DNA of 8,152 nucleotides, taken from assembly GCA_003477185.1 (NCBI GenBank), contig DMTJ01000303.1, forward strand, positions 1 through 8,152. The letters run 5' to 3'. Below are positions 1-5,977 of this stretch, piece by piece. The first letter of the stretch is position 1, and each line of letters starts with the position of its first letter. Both the position numbers and the translations under genes were made by a program. The notes under the pieces were generated by a model. The model saw nothing but the letters and a program-made list of their open reading frames with translations. It did no database searches and was not told the DNA's origin. This DNA comes from Lentisphaeria bacterium (GTDB lineage Bacteria; Verrucomicrobiota; Lentisphaeria; JABSQK01; UBA12247).

Positions 1-36
1 CCTTCTCCGTTCAAACTTCACCCTTCTCCCTTCCAC
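1..36. repeat. Pyrimidine-rich stretch after the PDZ-protein gene
   Basis: The plus strand is almost purely C and T, and CCTTCTCC occurs twice (1-8 and 22-29). It lies immediately beyond the stop codon of the minus-strand gene ending at 37. No hairpin or gene is visible. It could be the edge of a low-complexity repeat continuing outside the window, but too little is present to classify it. Confidence 0.3.
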
Positions 37-2649
37 CTACTCCTCCACGCGTGTCCATTGTAGACGCACGGCGAAGGGCGTGCCCTCTCGTTCCAGAGCC
101 AGCAACATAGCCGCGGTCGGATCCGCATTTAGCGCGGCCTGAATCTGCGCCGCATTCCAGCCTTCGACCGATAGGCCATTGATCTGCGTGACCACATCTC
201 CCGGCAACAGCCCCGCCTCTGCCGCGTTGGTCTCCGGTGTCACCTGGGAGACCACGAAGGTCCCGTCTTGTTGGCCGAACCTCACGCCCAGCGTGTACGA
301 TTGGCGCCCCCGCCCGGCGGGCATATCCAGCACCATCCGCACGCCCTCGATATCAAACCCCGACTCCACCAGCGCGCTCGCCGTCCCGGTATGAGATTCG
401 CTCGTCGCCAGCAAGACATGCGCCCCCGGATAAATCCCGTCCAACACAAACCGACCCGCGACATCCGTGAACACCGCCTGAATCATCGACGTCTGCAACG
501 TCACACTCACTCCGGCCGCTGGTTCACCATCCTCATTCACCACCTGACCCGAAATCGTCTGCCCCTCGAAAATCCGCAGCAGCACGGGGTCCCCCGGGAC
601 CGACACGATCCGGCTGTACGAGATTGCCCCAGGCACGTTGAAATCGAGCCGATACTGGCCCGTCGCCAAACCACCGATGCGCCCACTCAGCTCATTGGGG
701 AGCTGCAACTGCAACCACTCGCTGTAATACGGCGGTGCTGGTAACTCCGTCGCCCATAGCCGAATATTCGCCACGCCAGAATCCGGTGCCCCCTCCAGCA
801 TCACCTCCAGTACATTCCCCTCATGCAAGCGTAGGTTCTGAGTCAGCTCCATCGCCGTGGGCTCCAGCACCGCATGCGTCGGGGCGAACTCCTCAGAGCG
901 CGCCGACACCAACCAGGTTTCCGGATCCTCGACCGCCAACTCGTAGCGCCCCGATCCATCCGTCGTCGTCTCCGCGAGGATCCCGGCCGCCCCGTGAACG
1001 CGTACCACCGCGCCCGGCACTGCCCGATTGTGCACGCTCTCGATAAACCCCGAGATCGTAGTTACCCCGGTAATCTCCAGCTCCAGCAAGCCCTGCCCCA
1101 CCGCCGCTGCGGGCACCGCCAACTCCCCATTGCGCTCGTCCTTCGCCGCCGAAAGCTCAAGCGCTAATGCAGGCACACCGTGAAAAGTAAAGCGCGCATC
1201 GCCCCCCACCGTCTGATAGCGAGTGAGAATGCTGTCCAGCGTAGTGTCGGCAAACCCCAGCTCCACCACCGCTCCCGGCACAGTTCCCCCCACCAGATTC
1301 TTGACAATGCCCGTCACCGTCGCGCCAGCCCCGACCACCACACTCATGTCTGTATCCGACGGGTACCAGCTGCTCACGCCATAATCAGGCATCACCGCCA
1401 GCAGATCGACATCGCCATCCGGCAGCTCTTGAATCGAAAACGCCCCTTCCGCATCAGACACCGCATATGCCTGCTGAAAAGTCACCGTCCGGCTCGTGTT
1501 TGTCGTGCGCATCCGCACGTGCAGTGAGGCACCTCCTAGCGGGCTGCCATCCTCCGCCAACACCACGCCGCTGGCCGCAGCCGTGCGTGATAGCGTCAGC
1601 GCAACCTTCGCCGCCTCGCCCCGCACCAGCGTCACCCGCTTGCGCCCGTCGGTCGAGCCAAACTCGCCAAAGCTGTAGCCCTGCTTCCCTGCCTGCACCC
1701 AGCACTCACCAGCTGGCAACGCCGAAAACTCCACCACGCCCTGCTCCCCGCTCGACCGCGAAGGCGCCAACTCCTCCCCGTTCGCCCGTTGCACAAAAAC
1801 AGCCGCCTTAGCCAGCGGTTGATCGTTCTCGCCCTCCAGCACCGTCACCACCAGCCCCGACGCCGGTTCCAGCTGAATCGTCACCCACGCAGCCCCCGGC
1901 TCCTCCCGCACCTCAGCCCCCACGACCGCAGACACATACTGATCATCCCACGCCTGCAAACTCGCCCCCGGCAGCGGCACATCCCCCATCGTGAATACCC
2001 CGTCGCCATTGGTCATGGCCTGCAGCCCGGCCGCCGCCGAGACAATCGGCCCCACATACTGAACCGTTGCGCCCGCTGCGAGCGTACCATCAGGAAGGAT
2101 CACTGTGCCGGACACATAGCCCGTCTCATACTCCAGCTCCTCCTCTTCTTCCTCGTCCTCTTCTTCGTCATCGCCGTCAAACTGCTCCACCGACAGGCTT
2201 CTCCCATCGTCATCATCTCCTGCCGAACCGGACCGGTTTTGCGAACTCCGCAACCCCGCGTCTCTGCTATCCGCGCCAGTTGAACGACTTCCTTTTTCCT
2301 GCGAACTCCGCAAGCGCCTCCGTTCAGCAGCAGTCGTCCCCGAGGCGGGGTTTTGCGAACTCCGCAACGACCGGTCGCGCGCCCCGCGTTCTTGCCTGCC
2401 GCTTGCTGGCCGCAGCCCATCCGGGCCATTTGCGAACTCCGCATCGCCGTCCGCCGAAGAGCGCGGGCCCTGCCAATTCAGATCTCCAGCATGCCCACCA
2501 ATCGTCAGTCCTTCGTCTTCCCCGTTGTGCGCACCACCGGCCGCGCCGCCCCCCTGCTCCAGGCTACCGCCAAACAACAGTGCGAGCATCAGCCCTGCTA
2601 CGGCAACGACACCGATGCACGCAAGAAGAATGGTTTTTGTGGGGGACAT
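37..2649 (-). CDS. Membrane-anchored multi-domain envelope protein: carboxypeptidase-regulatory-like repeats plus C-terminal PDZ
   Basis: This 870-residue protein begins with one hydrophobic segment (about residues 7-28) that would act as a signal anchor or uncleaved signal peptide. A low-complexity linker follows (about 30-143), rich in Gly, Ser and Arg, with LRSSQ at 95-99, 113-117 and 133-137. A very acidic tract (144-175) is mostly Asp and Glu. From about 178 to 775 I count six or seven beta-sandwich modules with the pattern of the CarboxypepD_reg family: SGxV, then PxxGAxV, then TDxxGxFxxxxLPxG. Clear ones start near 178, 358, 443, 530 and 697. The C-terminus (about 785-865) is a PDZ domain with the carboxylate-loop motif YTLGV and the core GLLPGDVVTQING. 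No protease or other catalytic motif is visible, so a scaffold or peptide-binding role outside the membrane is an inference. LLAC at 8-11 resembles a lipobox, but the hydrophobic stretch runs on past the Cys, so a membrane anchor is more likely. The ATG at 2649 lacks a clear Shine-Dalgarno but keeps the whole membrane segment. Confidence 0.88.
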   Translation of the reverse strand: MSPTKTILLACIGVVAVAGLMLALLFGGSLEQGGGAAGGAHNGEDEGLTIGGHAGDLNWQGPRSSADGDAEFANGPDGLRPASGRQERGARDRSLRSSQNPASGTTAAERRRLRSSQEKGSRSTGADSRDAGLRSSQNRSGSAGDDDDGRSLSVEQFDGDDEEEDEEEEEELEYETGYVSGTVILPDGTLAAGATVQYVGPIVSAAAGLQAMTNGDGVFTMGDVPLPGASLQAWDDQYVSAVVGAEVREEPGAAWVTIQLEPASGLVVTVLEGENDQPLAKAAVFVQRANGEELAPSRSSGEQGVVEFSALPAGECWVQAGKQGYSFGEFGSTDGRKRVTLVRGEAAKVALTLSRTAAASGVVLAEDGSPLGGASLHVRMRTTNTSRTVTFQQAYAVSDAEGAFSIQELPDGDVDLLAVMPDYGVSSWYPSDTDMSVVVGAGATVTGIVKNLVGGTVPGAVVELGFADTTLDSILTRYQTVGGDARFTFHGVPALALELSAAKDERNGELAVPAAAVGQGLLELEITGVTTISGFIESVHNRAVPGAVVRVHGAAGILAETTTDGSGRYELAVEDPETWLVSARSEEFAPTHAVLEPTAMELTQNLRLHEGNVLEVMLEGAPDSGVANIRLWATELPAPPYYSEWLQLQLPNELSGRIGGLATGQYRLDFNVPGAISYSRIVSVPGDPVLLRIFEGQTISGQVVNEDGEPAAGVSVTLQTSMIQAVFTDVAGRFVLDGIYPGAHVLLATSESHTGTASALVESGFDIEGVRMVLDMPAGRGRQSYTLGVRFGQQDGTFVVSQVTPETNAAEAGLLPGDVVTQINGLSVEGWNAAQIQAALNADPTAAMLLALEREGTPFAVRLQWTRVEE
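2237..2443. repeat. Four interspersed copies of a 13-bp near-palindrome, TGCGAACTCCGCA
   Basis: Identical cores sit at 2240-2252, 2300-2312, 2354-2366 and 2431-2443. The arms TGCG/CGCA pair around a five-base centre. Copies 1 and 3 share the longer context TTTTGCGAACTCCGCAA. All four lie in the linker-coding part of the PDZ-protein gene. Start-to-start spacings are 60, 54 and 77 bp, so three copies are read in one frame (LRSSQ on the minus strand), while the fourth is read in another (AEFAN). Identity of the DNA across two reading frames suggests a nucleotide-level repeat family rather than a conserved peptide. Confidence 0.75.
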
Positions 2650-2796
2650 AATCAGTCAGGTTGCAAACCGCCAGGGGAATAGCATCTCCAGAGAAAAGAA
2701 ATGAACAGGGCGCAGCAAGAGTAACCGCCTTCGACACCTTTTTCATTACTCTTCGGCGGAATCGGCACCGCCAGTACCGGTAGGAGGAGGATTTAT

Positions 2797-2816
2797 CCGC
2801 AGATTACCGCAGATTG
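2797..2816. repeat. 10-bp tandem direct repeat CCGCAGATTA/CCGCAGATTG in the intergenic gap
   Basis: Two head-to-tail copies differ only in the last base and follow a purine run, AGGAGGAGGATTTAT. They lie in the 215-bp gap between the 287-residue gene (upstream on the minus strand) and the 870-residue gene. That gap also contains the short palindrome TACCGGTA but no convincing gene, promoter or terminator. Similar ATCCGCAGATTAC-type repeats recur between genes in several environmental bacterial genomes as I remember them. That recollection is not tested here. Confidence 0.5.
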
Positions 2817-2864
2817 AGAGACTCGGGTGCTTGGCTTGTAGTGAACCTAAGGATATGCGTTCCG

Positions 2865-3728
2865 TCAGCGCCAACCGCCGCCGCTACCGCGCGGTGGGCC
2901 GCCCATCATGCTATTCAATGAGGTCATCTCCATCACGTACTGCAGGTAGTTGGAGAATTCCTCGGCACCTTCGCCCTCATAGCCAAGGGTCCGGGCAAAG
3001 TCCTGTAGCGCATACTCACGCTGCTCATCCATCAGCGGGCGGATCTCACGCGTCAAGTCGCGCATTTCATGGCGATACTCCCGGGTGCTTTCTCCGTTCT
3101 CCATGGCCACTTCCATCTGCGTGGCAAGCATCTGTATCTGGGCAATGCCCTCAACAACTCTAATGTGATTCATTCGCTGCACCTCGGTCATGTTGTCGAC
3201 ATTGAACTCGGCGAAGAACTCATCCTGCTTCGTTGTGCGCTGCCGTAACCGATCTTGGGCTTCAGCTATGTAGGTTCGGATCTGCTGGTAGCGCTCCGGA
3301 TCCTTCTCCTTCAGGCTCTCGAAAAAGCTCCGGCCTCTATCAAAGCCCTTCTTGCCATCGCCCTTGTCGCGATCGCTCTTGTCGTCCCGAGAGCTGCGGC
3401 GGCTGTCCATTTGCTGCTGAAGGTTTGCCAACACGGCTTCTTTGGCTGCAAGCGCGTTGCGGAGAGTCTCCGCTTCTGCCTTCGCCGTAGCCGTTGCGTC
3501 ATCGTTCGCGGTCCGCCCTGAAGCGTGCATGACGGGCACTGTCTCCATGACTGGCTTGACAGCCTGAGCAGCAGCCTGGCGCTGGCTCTTCTTACTGGCG
3601 GCTGCCTCTTCTTCCAACAGGGTAATCTCGAGTTGCAGCGCCACGTTACGCTGCCGGGTGGCAACAGCCAGAGCCACGCCAACAGTGGCTGCAATCAGCA
3701 GGACGATATTGATCAGATACTTGGGCAT
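2865..3728 (-). CDS. Membrane-anchored helical/coiled-coil protein of unknown function
   Basis: I do not recognise a named family. The 287-residue protein has a single N-terminal membrane segment (about 5-23) after Met-Pro-Lys, which suggests the bulk is exported and anchored in the inner membrane. Two stretches have coiled-coil character (about 27-55 and 78-108). A highly charged Arg/Lys/Asp/Ser linker follows (109-133). The C-terminal part (134-270) looks entirely alpha-helical, with a FFESLKEKDPERYQQI start and long amphipathic helices rich in Glu, Arg and Met. The tail (275-287) is a Gly/Pro/Arg-rich flexible end. There are no cysteines and no catalytic motif. A structural or periplasmic adaptor role is a guess. 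The ATG at 3728 has only a weak purine-rich upstream stretch (AGAGAAAA). It is divergent from the alpha/beta hydrolase and reads the same way as the PDZ-protein gene 215 bp downstream, so the two could be cotranscribed. Confidence 0.82.
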   Translation of the reverse strand: MPKYLINIVLLIAATVGVALAVATRQRNVALQLEITLLEEEAAASKKSQRQAAAQAVKPVMETVPVMHASGRTANDDATATAKAEAETLRNALAAKEAVLANLQQQMDSRRSSRDDKSDRDKGDGKKGFDRGRSFFESLKEKDPERYQQIRTYIAEAQDRLRQRTTKQDEFFAEFNVDNMTEVQRMNHIRVVEGIAQIQMLATQMEVAMENGESTREYRHEMRDLTREIRPLMDEQREYALQDFARTLGYEGEGAEEFSNYLQYVMEMTSLNSMMGGPPRGSGGGWR

Positions 3729-3754
3729 GATTTTCTCTAGGCTAATCTTCTACG

Positions 3755-3782
3755 ATTTTAAAATCTTACCGTCCTCGAACAA
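3755..3782 (-). promoter_or_regulatory. Possible sigma70-like promoter for the helical-protein gene
   Basis: On the minus strand, TTGTTC (3782-3777) and TAAAAT (3760-3755) are separated by 16 bases and end 26 bp before the start codon at 3728. The -10-like box is five of six to the E. coli consensus, while the -35-like box is poor. The box overlaps a perfect 12-bp palindrome, GATTTTAAAATC (3754-3765), which could instead be an operator. The promoter consensus of this organism is unknown, so confidence is low. Confidence 0.3.
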
Positions 3783-3819
3783 ATGGCAAGCTCGAGTTAA
3801 TAGCCCTGGTTTGTAAAAA

Positions 3820-3876
3820 ACTAAAACCGCCTAGGCGGCAAGGTTATGGTAGCCGAATTCGCGAGACTAAAACCGC
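3820..3876. promoter_or_regulatory. Intergenic direct repeat ACTAAAACCGC plus palindrome CCGCCTAGGCGG upstream of the hydrolase
   Basis: ACTAAAACCGC occurs exactly at 3820-3830 and 3866-3876, 46 bp apart. The first copy runs into a perfect 12-bp palindrome, CCGCCTAGGCGG (3827-3838). They lie 25-82 bp before the hydrolase start in the divergent intergenic region. Position and symmetry fit an operator or other regulatory element, but no known regulator site is recognised. The whole gap 3729-3901 contains no convincing gene. Confidence 0.4.
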
Positions 3877-3901
3877 AGGGGCCACCGAACAGCGACAAGC
3901 C

Positions 3902-4789
3902 ATGGCAATTTCTAAACCTCAGAAGCCGCCGCTTTACAGAGTTCTGGCAGCCGTCGGCGCCTTGCTCCTCGTGCCCACAATACCATCGTGGCTGATCGCA
4001 GCACGGCTCATCGCAGCAAATCCTCGTCAAATTGGCGAACCGCCGGCTGACCTCCCAGCAACGGCGATCGCTCTCGCAAGCAAATCAGGAAGCAGCATCG
4101 CTGGCTGGCACATCCAGGCCGCCGAAACCCGCGGCGTCATTGTCCTACTACACCCGATTCGCGGCTCGCGGCTGACGATGCTGCGTCGAGCCCGCACCCT
4201 CCACGCAGCTGGCTACGCTATCGTCATGATTGACCTCCAGGCCCACGGAGAAAGCTCGGGGGCAAAAATCACGCTCGGCCATTTGGAGAAGCATGATGCC
4301 CGAGCTGCAGTTGCCTACGCCCGCGCCCAGCATCCGGGAGAGCCCATTGCCGTCCTCGGCGTCTCCCTCGGAGGGGCAGCAGCCCTTCTCGCTTCCCCAC
4401 TGGAGGTCGACGCACTCGTCCTCGAATCTGTGTTTCCTTCGATCGAGCAGGCCGTACACAATCGCGTCGCGTCCCGCCTTGGCTGGGCCTCAGCGCTCCC
4501 CGCAGAAATCTTGCTCCTCCTGTTGCAGCCCCACCTGGGGCTTACCCCGCCGCAATTACGCCCGATTGCAGCCATGGACGGGATCGGTTGTCCCGTCTTT
4601 GTCCTGTCTGGCAGCGCCGACACCCACACCACTCCGGCCGAGGCCAAGCAGATGTTCGACGCGGCGCAAGCGCCCGCAGAGTTTTGGCTGGTGGAAGGTG
4701 CCGCACACGAAGACCTCTTCGATGCCGCTCCAGCCGAGTACCGCAAACGGGTCCTGGCGTTTTTCGAACGGCACATGGCGGCCCAGTAA
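3902..4789 (+). CDS. Membrane-anchored alpha/beta hydrolase (serine hydrolase)
   Basis: This 295-residue protein has a hydrophobic N-terminal segment (about 13-38) that should anchor it in the membrane, followed by an alpha/beta hydrolase fold. The nucleophile elbow is GVSLGG (153-158), with catalytic Ser155. The probable acid is Asp240 in SGSAD, just after a beta-strand. The probable His is His269 in GAAHEDLF. An upstream HPIRGSR (84-90) takes the place of the usual HGxxxS oxyanion-region loop, and GYAIVMIDLQAHGES (104-118) is the typical strand and turn that follows. The order and spacing fit the BEM46/YqkD-like group of predicted esterases or peptidases. The substrate cannot be told. There is no good Shine-Dalgarno before the ATG at 3902, but this start keeps the membrane segment and follows the divergent intergenic region directly. 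It is convergent with the hyp operon, and the two are separated by a hairpin terminator. Confidence 0.87.
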   Translation: MAISKPQKPPLYRVLAAVGALLLVPTIPSWLIAARLIAANPRQIGEPPADLPATAIALASKSGSSIAGWHIQAAETRGVIVLLHPIRGSRLTMLRRARTLHAAGYAIVMIDLQAHGESSGAKITLGHLEKHDARAAVAYARAQHPGEPIAVLGVSLGGAAALLASPLEVDALVLESVFPSIEQAVHNRVASRLGWASALPAEILLLLLQPHLGLTPPQLRPIAAMDGIGCPVFVLSGSADTHTTPAEAKQMFDAAQAPAEFWLVEGAAHEDLFDAAPAEYRKRVLAFFERHMAAQ

Positions 4790-4818
4790 AAGAAGGATCG
4801 ACTGGAGTCGATCTTTTT
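4787..4818. terminator. Rho-independent terminator, probably bidirectional, between convergent genes
   Basis: A perfect 8-bp stem, GATCGACT (4796-4803) and AGTCGATC (4806-4813), around a GG centre is followed by TTTTT on the plus strand. It is preceded by AAAAGAAG, which becomes CTTCTTTT on the minus strand. Flanking A/T and G/T pairs extend the stem. It begins right at the hydrolase stop codon and lies 21 bp beyond the stop of the convergent ATPase gene, so it can serve both. The U-tract is better on the plus strand. Confidence 0.85.
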
Positions 4819-4838
4819 GCCGCTGCGCCCTCTCCCGG

Positions 4839-5567
4839 TCAGTAGTCGAGCTTCGCGACCGCGGCGGCGGCAGCGGTCGCAGCGAGTGGCTCGGCACAGC
4901 CGCTGGCCTGTTCGAGTGCTACGTCCAACGGGACCGCGCCGAGAAACGGAACACCAGCGTCTTGCGCCAGAGCTTGTGTCTCCGCAGTATCCCCCGTCGA
5001 CAGGTTCTCCACGACGCCCACAATATTGGCCTGCTGGTCTTTGAGAAACTGGGTGGTACGGGCGACGGTGCGTTGCACCACGGCCGATGGCGTGCAGACG
5101 ACCAGAAACTCGCAGCGAGGCGCTAGGGCCAGTACGTCTAAGGTCGCGTCGCCGATTCCTGGCGGCATATCCAGAATCAGCAGATCTAAGTCACCCCAGA
5201 GGGTGATGCACAGCAACTCCAAGATGGCGCTCGACAGGTCATCGCCGCGCAACGGCGCTGGCTGCGCACCGGAAAAATGGGCTACGCTCATTAATTTAAT
5301 CCCGGCAACCTCAGGCGGAAGAATGCCTCCTTTCTCTGCGGGAAAGCCACATTCGGCGCCGAGAATCATGTGGCTACAAGGGCCGGTCAGGTCGAGATCA
5401 AACAGGCCAACCCGCAGGCCCTTTCGGGCGCTGGTAAGGGCCGATAAGGCGGCGATCATGCTCTTGCCGATTCCGCCTTTGCCACCGGTAACCGCCAGCA
5501 CTCTGGCACATCCCTGCAGCCGCTTGGCGACAATTGCTGTGCGTGGATCTAGGTCTCGTGTGTTCAT
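4839..5567 (-). CDS. Mrp/MinD-type P-loop ATPase, probable ATPase-type HypB (HypB-AT) partner of HypA
   Basis: The 242-residue protein is a deviant-Walker-A ATPase of the SIMIBI class: GGKGGIGKS at 28-36 with signature Lys30, switch-like DLDLTGPCSH at 57-66, and Walker B region LLILDMPPGIGD at 129-140. Further marks are GILPPEVAGIKLMSVAHF (81-98), PLRG (105-108) and GVVENLS (184-190). Mrp/Nbp35 iron-sulfur carriers have a CPxC pair soon after VEN; here that position reads STGDTAET and the Cys pair is absent. Together with DPRT near the N-terminus and a gene 2 bp after hypA, this matches the ATPase-type HypB known from Thermococcus, which binds HypA and raises its nickel affinity for [NiFe]-hydrogenase maturation. 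Assignment to that subfamily rests on remembered family features. A generic MinD/Mrp-like ATPase is the alternative. GGAG at 5573-5576 is the ribosome site for the ATG at 5567. Confidence 0.87.
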   Translation of the reverse strand: MNTRDLDPRTAIVAKRLQGCARVLAVTGGKGGIGKSMIAALSALTSARKGLRVGLFDLDLTGPCSHMILGAECGFPAEKGGILPPEVAGIKLMSVAHFSGAQPAPLRGDDLSSAILELLCITLWGDLDLLILDMPPGIGDATLDVLALAPRCEFLVVCTPSAVVQRTVARTTQFLKDQQANIVGVVENLSTGDTAETQALAQDAGVPFLGAVPLDVALEQASGCAEPLAATAAAAAVAKLDY

Positions 5568-5569
5568 AG

Positions 5570-5977
5570 CTACTCCGCCGTGATTGAGGTGACGCGGACG
5601 CCGCGACCAGATTGCACATCGAAGTCAGCGCTCCCACAACTGGGGCAGCGGGCGAACGCATGTGCCAACTCCGGGATGAAATGCACCGCTTCGCCCTCGT
5701 CTTCCCCGAAAGCCTCGGCGATGGCTTCGAAGCCAAATGGATGCTGGCAGCGCCGACAGCAAAACTGCGCGGGCTCGATCTCGACGACAAAGCGAGTATC
5801 AGCCAGGACCGGGTTCTCCGGCATCATCTCGCGTAAGGAAAACTCAAAGGTTTCCCGGCGGATTTGTTGCAGTTGCCCGACCGCGACCACAACTTCGCGA
5901 ACCTTGTTTTTTTCGGCTGCGTTGACAGATTGAATTACGGTCTCAATCACACCTTCAGCCAAGGCCCACTCATGCAT
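5570..5977 (-). CDS. hypA: HypA, [NiFe]-hydrogenase nickel-incorporation metallochaperone (archaeal-type, long zinc domain)
   Basis: The 135-residue protein starts MHEW; the N-terminal amine, His2 and Glu3 form the nickel site in this family. An alpha/beta nickel-binding domain follows, with the VxVGxLxxI pattern (31-39) and a helix near FEFSL (44-48). The zinc site is C74xxC77 and C111xxC114, with an extra Cys73. Between the two CxxC pairs are 33 residues including HFIPELAHAF (99-108), and the end reads CPSCGSADFD then GRGV (124-127). E. coli HypA has only about a dozen residues between the pairs; the long insert and these motifs are those of Thermococcales-type HypA. It hands Ni(II) to the hydrogenase large subunit. 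The frame is open further upstream to 6067, but the MHE start at 5977 is required by the family and has AGGAGA 9 bases before it. The start overlaps the kinase stop by 8 bp, which suggests translational coupling. Confidence 0.96.
   Translation of the reverse strand: MHEWALAEGVIETVIQSVNAAEKNKVREVVVAVGQLQQIRRETFEFSLREMMPENPVLADTRFVVEIEPAQFCCRRCQHPFGFEAIAEAFGEDEGEAVHFIPELAHAFARCPSCGSADFDVQSGRGVRVTSITAE

Noticed and set aside
268..744. A 158-codon plus-strand open frame opposite the PDZ and repeat domains
   Set aside because: It has an Arg/His/Pro-rich composition and no family signature, and it covers conserved PDZ and beta-sandwich coding sequence on the other strand.
2122..2170. The CTT/CTC-rich tract as a regulatory polypyrimidine element
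   Set aside because: It is explained by Glu and Asp codons of the acidic tract on the minus strand.
2237..2443. The four 13-bp repeats as a CRISPR array
   Set aside because: The repeats are too short, the spacing is uneven (60, 54 and 77 bp), the DNA between them is coding, and no cas gene is present.
2616..2628. Lipobox-like LLAC at residues 8-11 of the 870-residue protein
   Set aside because: The hydrophobic stretch before the Cys is too short and most of the membrane segment follows it, which fits a signal anchor rather than a lipoprotein signal.
2067..2651. A 194-codon plus-strand open frame opposite the start of the PDZ-protein gene
   Set aside because: It is Arg/Pro/His/Ala-rich without domains, lies wholly opposite a well-supported gene, and such frames are expected on the other strand of GC-rich coding DNA.
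2564..2746. A 60-residue minus-strand frame starting MKKVSK with a hydrophobic segment, overlapping the PDZ-protein start
   Set aside because: The start looks like a signal peptide, but the rest is read out of frame through the start of the larger gene and ends without a domain. A leader peptide cannot be excluded, yet nothing supports it.
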